64,000 nt of DNA, from assembly GCA_023105745.1 (NCBI GenBank), contig JALGQZ010000004.1, forward strand, positions 63,709,112 to 63,773,111. Reading direction: 5' to 3'. The DNA comes from Austropuccinia psidii (lineage: Eukaryota; Basidiomycota; Pucciniomycetes; Pucciniales; Sphaerophragmiaceae). The notes beneath the pieces were generated by a model, which worked only from the letters and a program-made list of their open reading frames with translations, made no database searches and had not been told where the DNA came from. Below are positions 23,239-32,135 of the stretch, piece by piece. The stretch's first letter is position 1. Each line of letters opens with the position of its first letter. A program made the translations under genes and the position numbers.

Positions 23239-23774
23239 GGGTGTTGGTAAACACATGTAAGCTTTTAGTAAAAACACGTAAGCCCTTATGTGTTTTTACT
23301 AAAAATGTTAAGGCCAAAAATGACAATAACAATGCCATTTTTGGAATTTTTAAGGCTATAAATGCCATTTATGGAATTGGTAAGGCTATAAATGACATTA
23401 ACAATTCCATTCATGGCATTTTTAAGGCCATTAATGCCATTTATGGAATTGTTAATGTTATTTATAGCCTTAAAATTTCCATAAATGGCATTGTTAATGT
23501 CATTTGTGGCCTTAACAATGCCATAAATGGCATTAATGGCCTTCAAAATACCATAAATGGCATTAACAATTCCATTCATGGAATTAATAATGCCCTTTAT
23601 TGCATTTATAATGCCATTAATGGCCTTAAAAATGCCATAAATAGCCATATTTCATTTAAAAACCACCCCTTATGTCTTTTTAACACAAAATTACGTTTTT
23701 TTACCATAGAATGGTAAAAACACGTAAGTTTTTAGTAAAAACACGTAAGGGCTTACATGTGTTTACCAACACCC
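23239..23774. mobile_element. Foldback/MITE-like DNA element (536 bp), 8-bp target duplication
   Basis: Perfect terminal inverted repeats of 23 bp (GGGTGTTGGTAAACACATGT...) bound the element, with perfect 8-bp flanking duplications TAAATAAA (23231-23238 and 23775-23782). Subterminal TTTAGTAAAAACACGTAAG motifs occur in both orientations. The core (about 23310-23650) is a roughly 12-bp periodic array of ATGGCATT and AATGCCAT words in both orientations, so it can fold on itself. Because of the periodicity, both strands have long open frames (158 and 120 codons) encoding Ile/Asn/Gly repeats; these are not treated as genes. There is no transposase. An 8-bp duplication is known for hAT, P and Merlin-type elements; the family is not resolved. 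Confidence 0.88.
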
Positions 23775-24777
23775 TAAATAAATATTTTACAAGTTTTGAG
23801 CTTAATTTCTTTTTATTATGACCATTGGGCCTTTTTTGTAGAATTTTTGAAAGAAAGAAGTAGAAGAAACTGTCTTTGTGAGCCTTAGAGGTAATTTCAT
23901 ATACCCAAAAGACCACAAATATAAAAAATAACATATTAATATAAATAAAATAAATTTCTTTATATTATTAAAATAAAAATCAAAATATAAATATAAAATT
24001 ATATTAAAAATAAAAATTAATTATAATTTAAAAATAAAAAATACATTAAATTTTGTAAATATAAAATTACATTTATACTTGAAAAAATTAAGTAAAAATG
24101 AAATTTTAACAAAATTGTGAAAAAATAAATAAATTTGGAAAAAAGTTAAATAAAATTTATTATAACTTTTTATCCAATAAATAAACATATAAAATTTATT
24201 TCACCATTGGATTCCTCATAAAAAATCAGGTGGGGTCACCTCTGAGTGAAATTCTTGTAACTCAACTCTAAATAAGCTTAAATTAAGTTTTTAGTATTTT
24301 CAATACAAAAGTTGAAAATCCTCAAAACCTTAATTTAATTCACACCACATGTGGTGTTAACCATCAATTTTTATGTTAAAATTGAGGTGTTGTGTTTAGT
24401 TTAGAAGTTATGAGGAATTGAAGTATTTTCAATTGAATTCAATTGAAATGTCAAAATGTGCGCGTGTATTACATAAGTGAACTTTGATTTACATATGAGG
24501 TGTCAATTATTACTGTATTGTACTGTACAATTGAATTGAATTACATATGTAAAGTACAAGTATAATACATGATGAGGAATTAAAGGAAAAATAAATTGGA
24601 AAGATTAAATTGGGGGGGGGAAAAGGAACTCCAGCTCTAAGGGGGAGCTAGACCCCCAAAATCCTTGCTGACAGGCATGGGATGTCAAAATTCACGCAAA
24701 AGTTCATCACTTTTGGCCTGGAATTGAGTTACAGGGTCTGTGGACTCAATTGATGATGAGGTTTTGATACCAACTGG

Positions 24778-24814
24778 GGTAGTTTTAGCTGTTGCCAAGA
24801 GGGTAAAACTACCC
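24778..24814. other. Conserved hairpin in family III U3
   Basis: GGGTAGTTTTA pairs perfectly with TAAAACTACCC across a 15-nt loop. The stem is also present in the R3 3' LTR, in the R6 LTR (near 59710-59750) and in the solo LTR at 10907. Confidence 0.7.
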
Positions 24815-25090
24815 TTAAGATAAAACAATCATAATAAGAACAGTTTTAACTGGTTTCTACGCCTCTGACACACATTCTGACGTGTTTTTAAGGCTCTAGG
24901 CCTGGTATTGCTATAGTAATGGCTGATTTAAGGGTCTAAAATGGCTAAAAATGGCTAAAAATGGCTTAAACCAGCCCTTTTTTGGCCTAAAACAGGGTTC
25001 AATGATGCCATAATTGGCTTTTCTGTTGTCAGACTGTTTTTCACGACTGACAAGAGTAAATTTTACTTTTGGAGTAAGAGAATTGATGGC

Positions 25091-25098
25091 TATAAAAG
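25091..25098 (+). promoter_or_regulatory. R3 LTR TATA box
   Basis: TATAAAAG is repeated in the 3' LTR (33349-33356). Transcription would start about 25-35 nt downstream, which is where the ATG-free stretch begins. Confidence 0.6.
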
Positions 25099-25712
25099 AA
25101 TGTCTTCTTTGCCCCACTTTTCTCTTCATGTTAGAATCTTTTCCTTTTATTAATTAGTTTAAAACTGTTAAACCAATCAATCAAAGATTCCAACCACCAC
25201 TTTTAAATCATTTTAATCCTTTTTAACCACGTGAAAAAATCATTATAATCATTGTTTGTAACTCTTATAATCATTTTACCCCTGAACCACCCCAAAAGTG
25301 AGTTAAAGCATCTTTCATCACTGTAAACTTTGTCACTTTGTTTCCAAATTCACTCTGGTCACTTTTGGGCGTGTTTTCTCTTTAATATTCTTTTTAAATA
25401 CTTTTTTCTTTAATTAATTGCTTGCAGTTCTTTGCTCAATTAATTCCAATTGAAATTGCTCTTGAAGAAATTTCTTTTGTAGCCTTAAAATATCTCTTGT
25501 AGAGTATTTTTTGGATAAATCTTTATTGTTGGTAAAACAATAAATTTTTATATTATTTTTTTATACTAATAAAGTTATAAACAATAAAATTGGCGTGTTT
25601 TCTCTTAAAAATAATATTTCATACTATTTTTAACTGAATTTTACCTTATACAAATCTTGAGGACAGGAAAAGTACTTGATTTTTAATCAAAGTTTCATAT
25701 CCACACCTTACA

Positions 25713-25732
25713 TTTGGGGGCCCAGCCGTGAT
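25713..25732 (+). other. R3 primer-binding site (putative)
   Basis: TTTGGGGGCCCAGCCGTGAT follows the LTR directly and is closely shared with R1, R4 and R5. It keeps a CpG in otherwise CpG-poor DNA, as expected if it must match a tRNA. The tRNA was not identified. Confidence 0.65.
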
Positions 25733-25859
25733 ATTTTACCTGTGACATATTTTTTTTACTCTTTTTAAATCTTTTTTCTTATATTGAAAAATTTAAAAAC
25801 ACATAAAAATACTTATAATTCAAAAAATCCATAAAAAATAATTTTTTTTCATATTATAA

Positions 25860-25938
25860 GTGAGGCTTAAATTTTTATTTCTTTTTTTGAAATATCCTTT
25901 TTTTTTACTTAATTAATTGGCTTTTTCATTAATTTTAG
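25860..25938 (+). other. R3 predicted leader intron that creates the accessory ATG
   Basis: The donor is ATTATAA|GTGAGG and the acceptor AATTTTAG|TGTCTG. Joining gives ...TATAA|TGTCTGAC, so the last exon base A plus TG forms an ATG in frame with the leader exon. The same donor and acceptor occur in R6. This is an inference; no transcript was available. Confidence 0.5.
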
Positions 25939-26136
25939 TGTCTGACAACGTGGTAAGACAAGAAAACATTGAAACAGCCTCAACAGTAACCAGCATTATC
26001 CCTGCCAGTACTGTTAATTCTGATCATTATAGTACTGTTATTGTGACTCAAAATAACCAACCTGAACCAATATCTTCTGAATTAATTAAGTTGGACATAA
26101 GTAATACCCTTCAGAAAGCTAAAAATTTGGCCAATA
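25939..26136 (+). CDS. R3 leader exon, accessory-protein N-terminus
   Basis: This 198-nt open exon starts TG-TCT-GAC after an acceptor AG and ends at the GTAAGT donor with one base of a split codon. It contains no ATG, so it can be translated only if splicing completes the start codon. It encodes a Thr/Ser/Asn-rich peptide of about 66 residues beginning SDNVVRQENIETAS. The total of 1 + 198 + 650 nt with the downstream frame is exactly 283 codons including the stop. R6 has the same length. Confidence 0.55.
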
Positions 26137-26201
26137 GTAAGTTTTTTGACGTAAAAATACTATTTTTAGCCTTTTTTAACCACAACTATGCCTTCAACCA
26201 G
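26137..26201 (+). other. R3 predicted intron (65 nt) carrying the gag ATG
   Basis: The donor is GTAAGT, a branch-like TTTTGAC follows, and the acceptor is CAACCAG. The gag ATG at 26188 begins 14 nt before the intron end. Retention yields Gag; removal joins the leader exon to the accessory frame. The equivalent intron is 65 nt in R5, 64 nt in R6, 71 nt in R2 and 87 nt in R4. Confidence 0.65.
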
Positions 26202-28992
26202 GTCAGGAGCCAGCTACAACCCCTCAAGCAGCTCCCAAAAAGGTAATAGATGTGATTATGGCAGAGGCCAACCAGGTACAGAAGGAAAAGGGTCAGTTGA
26301 TGACTTCCAAACAACTAAAATGGGTCATTCTGAAGCTGATAATACCACTTTACCTTCAAAAAGAGCTGACACCGCCACAACAAGCCTCTGTGGACATATA
26401 CAAAGCCACCCACAGTGCATACAACAATGCACTTCAATTCAAAGAGTACCAGATCCTTGCAGACCTGTGGAAGAATTGCATGAATTCTTACCTGACAGTA
26501 AGAAAATTCTTGGGCCATCCCAACACTTGCAAATTGCTCAATGGATGGCATCCATTGATGGAGAAGAAAAACATGATGCTTTTGACACTAGAATGGAGGA
26601 AAAACAACCCTCCACCACCAAAACCAGTGCCAAAACCAGCCCCAGTGGCCAGCAGCAGCAATTCCAACGTGAAAAAGCAGCCACAAGCTCCAAACAAGGG
26701 CAAAGGGAAGGCACCAGCCCCAAAACCTTACAGCCAGGGCTACAGAATCCCAAAGATTCAGCAGGATGCCATGGAAAATGTATTTCAGATGGCCAGAACC
26801 ATGATGGAATTACAGAAGAAGGAGGAAGCCAGATTAAGGTTCCAGAAATGATTTCTGACATATTTGATTCCATCCCAGAGTTGTATAATGCTATAAATGA
26901 CGTGAAAAAACATCTTTCTGATAAAAATGACACCATTTGTAACAACATTAAAACAAACAACCTGAGTCTGTGCCAAATTAATGAAACACTTATGTGTTTT
27001 GAAAAAGTTTTAAGAACAATTAAAAATTCTAATAATGACAATTCTTCTAACATTAAAATAAATGAACAATATGCCATTATTAAAGAATTAACAGATAAAT
27101 ATTCTAAATTCAATATTGATGACATGATTGAAACAAGAATTAAACAAGCCATAAATATTATCAAAACAGATAACAAGAAAGTCCTTGATGACGTTTCAAA
27201 TTCATTTACTGAAGTAAAGACATATACCATTGCCTTGAAAAAGTGTTTTGATGCTTCACAAGAAGAAGTATCAAAATTATCAATGAAATTGAACCAAGTC
27301 ACTTCTGATAATACAAGACAGACAGAGTTATGGCAAGAACTGACACATAAGGAAGACATGTATAAAATTGAAATAATAAATTTAATACAAAGCTTTCAAC
27401 ATGAATACAGAAATTCCCAAAGGTGTAGCAACAGTAAAATGAATGACATTGAACAAATACTGAACACCTTACCAAGAATGTCTACACCTCTAAATCAAAA
27501 TGAGGGCACAAGAATTTCAAATCCACAAGTATTGGATCCTGATAATTCACAATTAAAAAATGAATTATCCACTTCTTTTCATAACTTGGAACCATCAATG
27601 GGCCAAGCACTCTTGAAAGAAGTTCCAAAACTTAAAGAATGGCCTCACTTCAGTGGTGAAGGAGAGTATGACCATATGGAATTCATTAGAGGTATCGACA
27701 TGATCAAAGAAGATTTTGAATTACCAGACAGATTGGTAACAGCCAGGTTTAACACCTTGTTTACCAGATCAGCTCACAGATGGTACATCAAAATAAGACA
27801 AGCACATGGACACCAGAGTTGGACTTGGTGGAAAACCCAAATCATCAACAAATGGGCAAATGATTCTTGGAGGTTTAAAGTTGAAACAGCCTTTGAATCT
27901 GCCAAATTTAATGCTGATAAAGACAAAGCTTTACCATGGTTTTGCCAACAAAAGGACAGATTAACAGCATTATATCCTGACATGTCAGAATTTATGATCC
28001 ATAGAAAAATTCTGAGACAATGTGGAGGTGACTTAGAGCATGATGTCAAAAGCAGGACTACTGAACAATCTTCAGCAGAAGATATTATCAATATACTAGA
28101 AGAAGTAACCACCAGAACCAAAATTGGTTCTAGTAGGGTGAATCTCAAAACAAGGTTTAATACACCTTGGAAAGATTCTGTGGACAAAAACCCCAAAGAA
28201 AATTCTAGTAATATTAAATATAAATCTGCAGATACAGTCAGAAAATGCCATATTTGCCAAAGCACCACCCATTTAGCCAATACATGTCCAAAGAGGGGGA
28301 AAATCAATGAAATTGACATTGAAAAGGAACCAGATGTTGAAAAAGAAGACATAATTGAAGACAATTCAGATGATAAGTCATCCATATTTTCTGAATCTTC
28401 AAAAGATATAGAAAATATCAATGCCACTTTTGACATCATGGAATCTTATTCCCACTTACCACAATTGAGCAATGGTCAAGTTGATTTATCAAAAGTTCAA
28501 GATGCACAACTTATGAAGACAAAACCAAACAGAGGAAAAGGTTATACAGCTGGTAACTCCTGTATAACAGAAGTGGTGATTGACAACAAGCCCACCAAAC
28601 TTTTGCTTGACCCAGGAGCCTTCTGCTCTTGCGTTGGAAAATCCTTTCTTAAGACTTGTGTGCCAAATTTTGAAGACCAATTGTTACCAATTGATGGTAT
28701 AAAATTCAACAGTGCAAGTAACCCAATGAAAGCATTGGGAATCTTTGAGACCAATGTCATATTCCCACACATAAATGGGAATTTAAGGATCACAGTTGAA
28801 TTTGATGTTATGGAAAATTGCTCTAGTACCCATTTTATATTGGGAAATGACTATTTGATGATGTATGGGATAGATTTACATAATAACAAAGACAGATACT
28901 TTACAATTGGGGACAATAAGCGCCAGAAATTTGCCTTTTTACCATTTAAAAGACAAATTACAGTAAACAAAGTATCACCAGTCAACTTATAG
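26188..28992 (+). CDS. gag: R3 Gag-protease polyprotein
   Basis: This 934-residue frame forms the virus-like particle core and the protease. Residues 1-220 overlap the accessory frame; 230-470 are Asn/Lys-rich with heptad-like stretches; the capsid core follows (KEWPHFSGEGEYDHMEF near 484, WTWWKTQIINKW near 545). The CCHC zinc knuckle CHICQSTTHLANTC (C-x2-C-x4-H-x4-C) lies at about 687-700. The retropepsin region starts near 795, with D808-P809-G810 where relatives R4 and R5 have DTG, so the protease may be inactive. The frame ends at TAG 28990-28992, but pol continues in the same frame; R5 has one uninterrupted gag-pol frame. The start is the first AUG of the leader. Confidence 0.92.
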   Translation: MPSTRSGASYNPSSSSQKGNRCDYGRGQPGTEGKGSVDDFQTTKMGHSEADNTTLPSKRADTATTSLCGHIQSHPQCIQQCTSIQRVPDPCRPVEELHEFLPDSKKILGPSQHLQIAQWMASIDGEEKHDAFDTRMEEKQPSTTKTSAKTSPSGQQQQFQREKAATSSKQGQREGTSPKTLQPGLQNPKDSAGCHGKCISDGQNHDGITEEGGSQIKVPEMISDIFDSIPELYNAINDVKKHLSDKNDTICNNIKTNNLSLCQINETLMCFEKVLRTIKNSNNDNSSNIKINEQYAIIKELTDKYSKFNIDDMIETRIKQAINIIKTDNKKVLDDVSNSFTEVKTYTIALKKCFDASQEEVSKLSMKLNQVTSDNTRQTELWQELTHKEDMYKIEIINLIQSFQHEYRNSQRCSNSKMNDIEQILNTLPRMSTPLNQNEGTRISNPQVLDPDNSQLKNELSTSFHNLEPSMGQALLKEVPKLKEWPHFSGEGEYDHMEFIRGIDMIKEDFELPDRLVTARFNTLFTRSAHRWYIKIRQAHGHQSWTWWKTQIINKWANDSWRFKVETAFESAKFNADKDKALPWFCQQKDRLTALYPDMSEFMIHRKILRQCGGDLEHDVKSRTTEQSSAEDIINILEEVTTRTKIGSSRVNLKTRFNTPWKDSVDKNPKENSSNIKYKSADTVRKCHICQSTTHLANTCPKRGKINEIDIEKEPDVEKEDIIEDNSDDKSSIFSESSKDIENINATFDIMESYSHLPQLSNGQVDLSKVQDAQLMKTKPNRGKGYTAGNSCITEVVIDNKPTKLLLDPGAFCSCVGKSFLKTCVPNFEDQLLPIDGIKFNSASNPMKALGIFETNVIFPHINGNLRITVEFDVMENCSSTHFILGNDYLMMYGIDLHNNKDRYFTIGDNKRQKFAFLPFKRQITVNKVSPVNL
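26202..26851 (+). CDS. R3 accessory protein, overlapping gag in another frame
   Basis: The function is unknown. This frame is open from the predicted acceptor (26201) to a stop at 26851, about 216 codons, overlapping gag by its whole length; with the leader exon it gives about 282 residues. The N-terminal part is Gln/Lys-rich and helical. A GWHPL motif follows near two thirds, then a Pro/Lys-rich low-complexity segment (KPVPKPAPVASS, KGKGKAPAPKP), then a conserved tail: GYRIPKIQQDAMENVFQMAR and MELQKKEEARLRF, probably an amphipathic helix. The tail and GW motif recur in R2, R4, R5 and R6, and the GW motif in R1. It is better conserved between families than the gag frame on the same DNA. A basic, nucleic-acid-binding cofactor is possible but unproven. 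Confidence 0.7.
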
Positions 28993-31900
28993 TTAGAAAA
29001 ATTCAAGTCTGAACAGTTAAATGAGGCTGAGATAAGCCTTCATCTGACTGATAAACAAGAAAATGAACTTTCTTCCCTTTTGTATGACCACAAAGGAGCA
29101 TTTGCTACAGACAAAGAACCTCTGGGAGCAATTATTGGTCATGAAGTTGACATCATTCTTAACATTGAGAGACCTTATCCACCACTCTTAAGAAGACCTG
29201 CTTATCCAGCAAGTCCAAAATCAAGAGAAGCTCTAGAAATTCATATCAAAGAACTTCTAGACCTTGGTGTAATAAGAAAAGTAGGCCACAATGAGGAAGT
29301 AGAAATAACTACACCAGTCATAGTGGCGTGGCATAATGGAAAATCCAGAATGGTTGGGGACTTTAGAGCTCTGAACACTTACACTGTTCCAGACAGATAC
29401 CCAATACCAAAAATCCAAATTGCCCTTACTCAAATATCTCAAGAAGTATATATAACCACTATGGATGCCCGTAAAGGATTCCATCAAAATGTGGTAACAC
29501 CAAGAGCAAGAAAATACTTGAGAATTATTGTTCATTGTGGAGTGTATGAATACTTAAGGATGCCCTTTGGTATCAAAAATGCACCTTCACACTTCCAAAG
29601 AATGATGAATGAAATCTTCCCTGAAGAACTCTCAGAGGGATGGTTAATCATTTACATTGATGACATTATTATCTGTTCAAAGACTTGGGAGGAGCACATG
29701 TACAGATTATCAAGAGTTTTGACAAAAATTCAATCAGTAAACATGAAAATCTCCTTGAAGAAATGTCATTTTGGATTTAAAGAACTTAAAGCACTAGGAC
29801 ATGTTGTATCTGGTTTGTCCCTTGGAATTGATAAAAACAAAGTTGCAGCAGTATTGTTAAAACCCATGCCTCAGAGTAAGAAGGAAATTCAGTCATTCTT
29901 AGGTTTTGCAGGATATTACAGGCAACACATTAAAGACTTTGCATCCATAGCAAGACCACTTTATAAGTTGTGTGACAAAGACACAGTGTTTGAGATGACT
30001 GTTGACAGAGTCAAAGCTTTTGAGTCTCTAAGAGAAGCATTGACCACTGCTCCACTCTTACTGATGCCAGACTTTAAATTGCCTTTCAAACTGTATATTG
30101 ATGCATCAGGGGATGGACTAGGTGCTGCACTTCACCAAGTTCAGATCATAAATGACAAACCTGTAGAAGGACCAATATGTTTCATATCCAGGCAAATCAA
30201 ACCAACTGAAGCCAGATATGGAGCAAGTCAAATGGAATGTCTATGCCTTGTCTGGGCCTTGGAGAAATTGAACTATTTCTTAGAGGGATGTGTTTTTGAA
30301 GTAATAACAGATTGTACAGCTGTGAAATCACTTTTGAACATGAAAACACCTAACAGACACATGCTCAGATGGCAAATAGCCATACAAGAATACAGAGGCA
30401 ATATGACTATTGTTCATAAGGATGGGAATATTCATAAGAATGCAGATGGACTAAGCAGATGGCCATTACCAAATAACATTGATAATCCTGCTTATGTTCC
30501 AGAAGAAGCTTCACCACAAATTCCAATAGAAGGAATAAGTGTTACAGACTTAAACACCACCTTCTTTGAAGAAGTAAGAAATAGTTACACTCAAGATAAG
30601 AATTGTAGCATCTTATGCCAATTACTTAACAAAGACTGTAAAGACAACTCTCTAATACATGCCTTGGATGAAGTATGGAGAAAATCTTATAATGAAGGAA
30701 GATTTCACCTACTGGATGGTATAATTTACCACAGAACCAAGCACACATGTGTCATGACAGTTGTAGACAGGTCATTAATCAATCTTGTACTGAAAGAATG
30801 CCATGATAGTCCCTTTTCAGGACATCTTTCTGAAGACAGAACAAGAGAGAAAGTGAAGACCTGCATATGGTGGCCAATGTGGCAAAAAGATGTTGCAGAG
30901 TATTGCAAAACCTGTGACAGATGCCAAAAGGCAAATAAATCCACTGGCAAAAGACTTGGAAATATGATGAAAATCCAAGAACCAAACAGACCTTGGGAAA
31001 TTGTCCATATGGATTGGGTAACTGGCCTACCACCAGGAGGTGAAAGGAGCTATAATGCTTGCCTAGTAATTGTGGACAGATTCAGTAAAACTCCAATCTT
31101 TTTACCATGTCACAAAGATGATACAGCCATGGATACAGCTCTTCTGATATGGAATAGAGTAGTGTCATGGACTGGGATATTTACAAATATCATCAGTGAT
31201 AGAGATCCCAAATTCACTTCAGCACTATGGACAAATCCTCACCAATTATTTGGCACTAAACTGTCTTTCTCTACAGCCTACCACCCACAAACTGATGGCC
31301 TGGCTGAAAGAATGATCCAAACCTTAGAGGACATGGTGAGAAGATTTTGTGCATATGGCCTTGAATTCAAAGATTGTGATGGGTTTACCCATGATTGGTG
31401 TACTCTGTTACCAGCACTGGAATTAGCATATAAAACATCAATCCATGCTAGTACCAATCAGACTCCTGCTATTCTAGAAAAAGGATGGAACCCCAAGTTA
31501 CCCCAAGACTCCTTGAGGAAAGACTTAATTGAAATACATCCCACAGCTGCTAGCTTCAAAGGAATGCTAGACAAAGCTAGAAAGCATGCAGTAAGATGCA
31601 TGGAGGACTCTTTTGCATATGCTAAAGACAAATGGGATAAATCTCATGCAACTCCAGATTTCAAAGTGGGGGACCTAGTTCTTGTATCCACCACTAACTT
31701 CAATAACATCAAAGGATGTAAAAAGTTGAAAGACTCCTTTGCAGGACCTTTTGTGATTAAGGCCCTCCATGGAGAGAATGCTGTTGAAGTAGAGTTATCT
31801 GAAGAACTTAGCAATAAGCACCCTACATTTCCAGTGAGCTTGATAAAACCATATAAATCTAGTGATGCTGAGAAATTTCCCTTGAGGAATAAGGTTCCCC

Positions 31901-32112
31901 AAGTTATACCTCCTATTGAGACATCTGGTACTAAGAAAATAACCAAAGTTCTTAAAGAAAGGAAATTAAGAACCAAGAAAGTAAGGGAATACCTTGTTAG
32001 GTACAGTGACCCAACTTGTGAAGATGAATGGTTAGAAGAAAAAAATATACCAGAAGCTACCAAACTCCTGAGGAGATTCAGACACACTAGAAACACCAAT
32101 ATTACAAAGTAA
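28993..32112 (+). CDS. pol: R3 Pol: reverse transcriptase, RNase H, integrase, chromodomain-like tail
   Basis: In the same frame as gag and separated from it only by the TAG at 28990-28992, this is open for 1039 codons; the first ATG is at 29080. Counting from 29080: reverse transcriptase with [11 protein letters not shown] and YIDD at 192-195; RNase H with LYIDASGDG (Asp 341), the [14 protein letters not shown]lu and the [11 protein letters not shown]sp; integrase with a His-His-Cys-Cys zinc region ([18 protein letters not shown]) and catalytic Asp645, Asp707 and Glu743 (35 residues between the last two); then a chromodomain-like tail, [27 protein letters not shown]. All catalytic residues are present. 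Expression needs stop readthrough, reinitiation, or a revertant sister copy. Confidence 0.93.
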   Translation, partial: LEKFKSEQLNEAEISLHLTDKQENELSSLLYDHKGAFATDKEPLGAIIGHEVDIILNIERPYPPLLRRPAYPASPKSREALEIHIKELLDLGVIRKVGHNEEVEITTPVIVAWHNGKSRMVGDFRALNTYTVPDRYPIPKIQIALTQISQEVYITTMDARKGFHQNVVTPRARKYLRIIVHCGVYEYLRMPFGIKNAPSHFQRMMNEIFPEELSEGWLIIYIDDIIICSKTWEEHMYRLSRVLTKIQSVNMKISLKKCHFGFKELKALGHVVSGLSLGIDKNKVAAVLLKPMPQSKKEIQSFLGFAGYYRQHIKDFASIARPLYKLCDKDTVFEMTVDRVKAFESLREALTTAPLLLMPDFKLPFKLYIDASGDGLGAALHQVQIINDKPVEGPICFISRQIKPTEARYGASQMECLCLVWALEKLNYFLEGCVFEVITDCTAVKSLLNMKTPNRHMLRWQIAIQEYRGNMTIVHKDGNIHKNADGLSRWPLPNNIDNPAYVPEEASPQIPIEGISVTDLNTTFFEEVRNSYTQDKNCSILCQLLNKDCKDNSLIHALDEVWRKSYNEGRFHLLDGIIYHRTKHTCVMTVVDRSLINLVLKECHDSPFSGHLSEDRTREKVKTCIWWPMWQKDVAEYCKTCDRCQKANKSTGKRLGNMMKIQEPNRPWEIVHMDWVTGLPPGGERSYNACLVIVDRFSKTPIFLPCHKDDTAMDTALLIWNRVVSWTGIFTNIISDRDPKFTSALWTNPHQLFGTKLSFSTAYHPQTDGLAERMIQTLEDMVRRFCAYGLEFKDCDGFTHDWCTLLPALELAYKTSIHASTNQTPAILEKGWNPKLPQDSLRKDLIEIHPTAASFKGMLDKARKHAVRCMEDSFAYAKDKWDKSHATPDFKVGDLVLVSTTNFNNIKGCKKLKDSFAGPFVIKALHGENAVEVELSEELSNKHPTFPVSLIKPYKSSDAEKFPLRNKVPQVIPPIETSGTKKITKVLKERKLRTKKVREYLVRYSDPTCEDEWLEEKNIPEATKLLRRFRHTRNTNITK

Positions 32113-32123
32113 TATTCTTTTTT

Positions 32124-32135
32124 AGGGGGAGGGAA
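32124..32135 (+). other. R3 polypurine tract
   Basis: AGGGGGAGGGAA lies directly before the 3' LTR and primes plus-strand DNA synthesis. Confidence 0.85.

Larger units (their letters stand above)
23877..25712 (+). repeat. R3 5' LTR (family III, 1836 bp)
   Basis: It runs TGTGAGCCTTAGAGG...CACACCTTACA. The TATA box at 25091 divides a long U3 (about 1.2 kb) from R-U5 (about 0.6 kb). U3 contains many ATGs; from 25131 on there are none. A perfect 11-bp stem lies at 24778-24814. Confidence 0.96.
25131..26187 (+). promoter_or_regulatory. R3 AUG-free transcript leader (1057 nt)
   Basis: From just after the ATG at 25128 to the gag ATG at 26188 there is no ATG in any frame, though the DNA is strongly AT-rich. 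It spans R-U5, the primer-binding site, two predicted introns and the leader exon. The gag AUG would thus be the first AUG of an unspliced RNA starting near 25120-25130. R5 shows the same feature. Confidence 0.8.

Noticed and set aside
23310..23650. CRISPR-like repeat array
   Set aside because: The repeats are about 12 bp, contiguous, in both orientations and without spacers; the context is eukaryotic.
23241..23717. 158-codon Ile/Asn/Gly repeat protein, with a 120-codon frame on the other strand
   Set aside because: Both follow from a 12-bp periodic, self-complementary repeat inside a foldback element; there is no start context or domain.
24911..25129. 72-codon minus-strand frame repeated at 33169-33387
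   Set aside because: It is identical only because the two R3 LTRs are copies; it runs against the LTR promoter and has no recognisable motif.
26538..27359. 273-codon minus-strand open frame opposite R3 gag
   Set aside because: It is a shadow of the gag codon pattern, rich in Leu/Ser/Phe with no motif. Similar shadows occur at 27774-28439 and, in R6, at 61397-62026 and 62570-62998.
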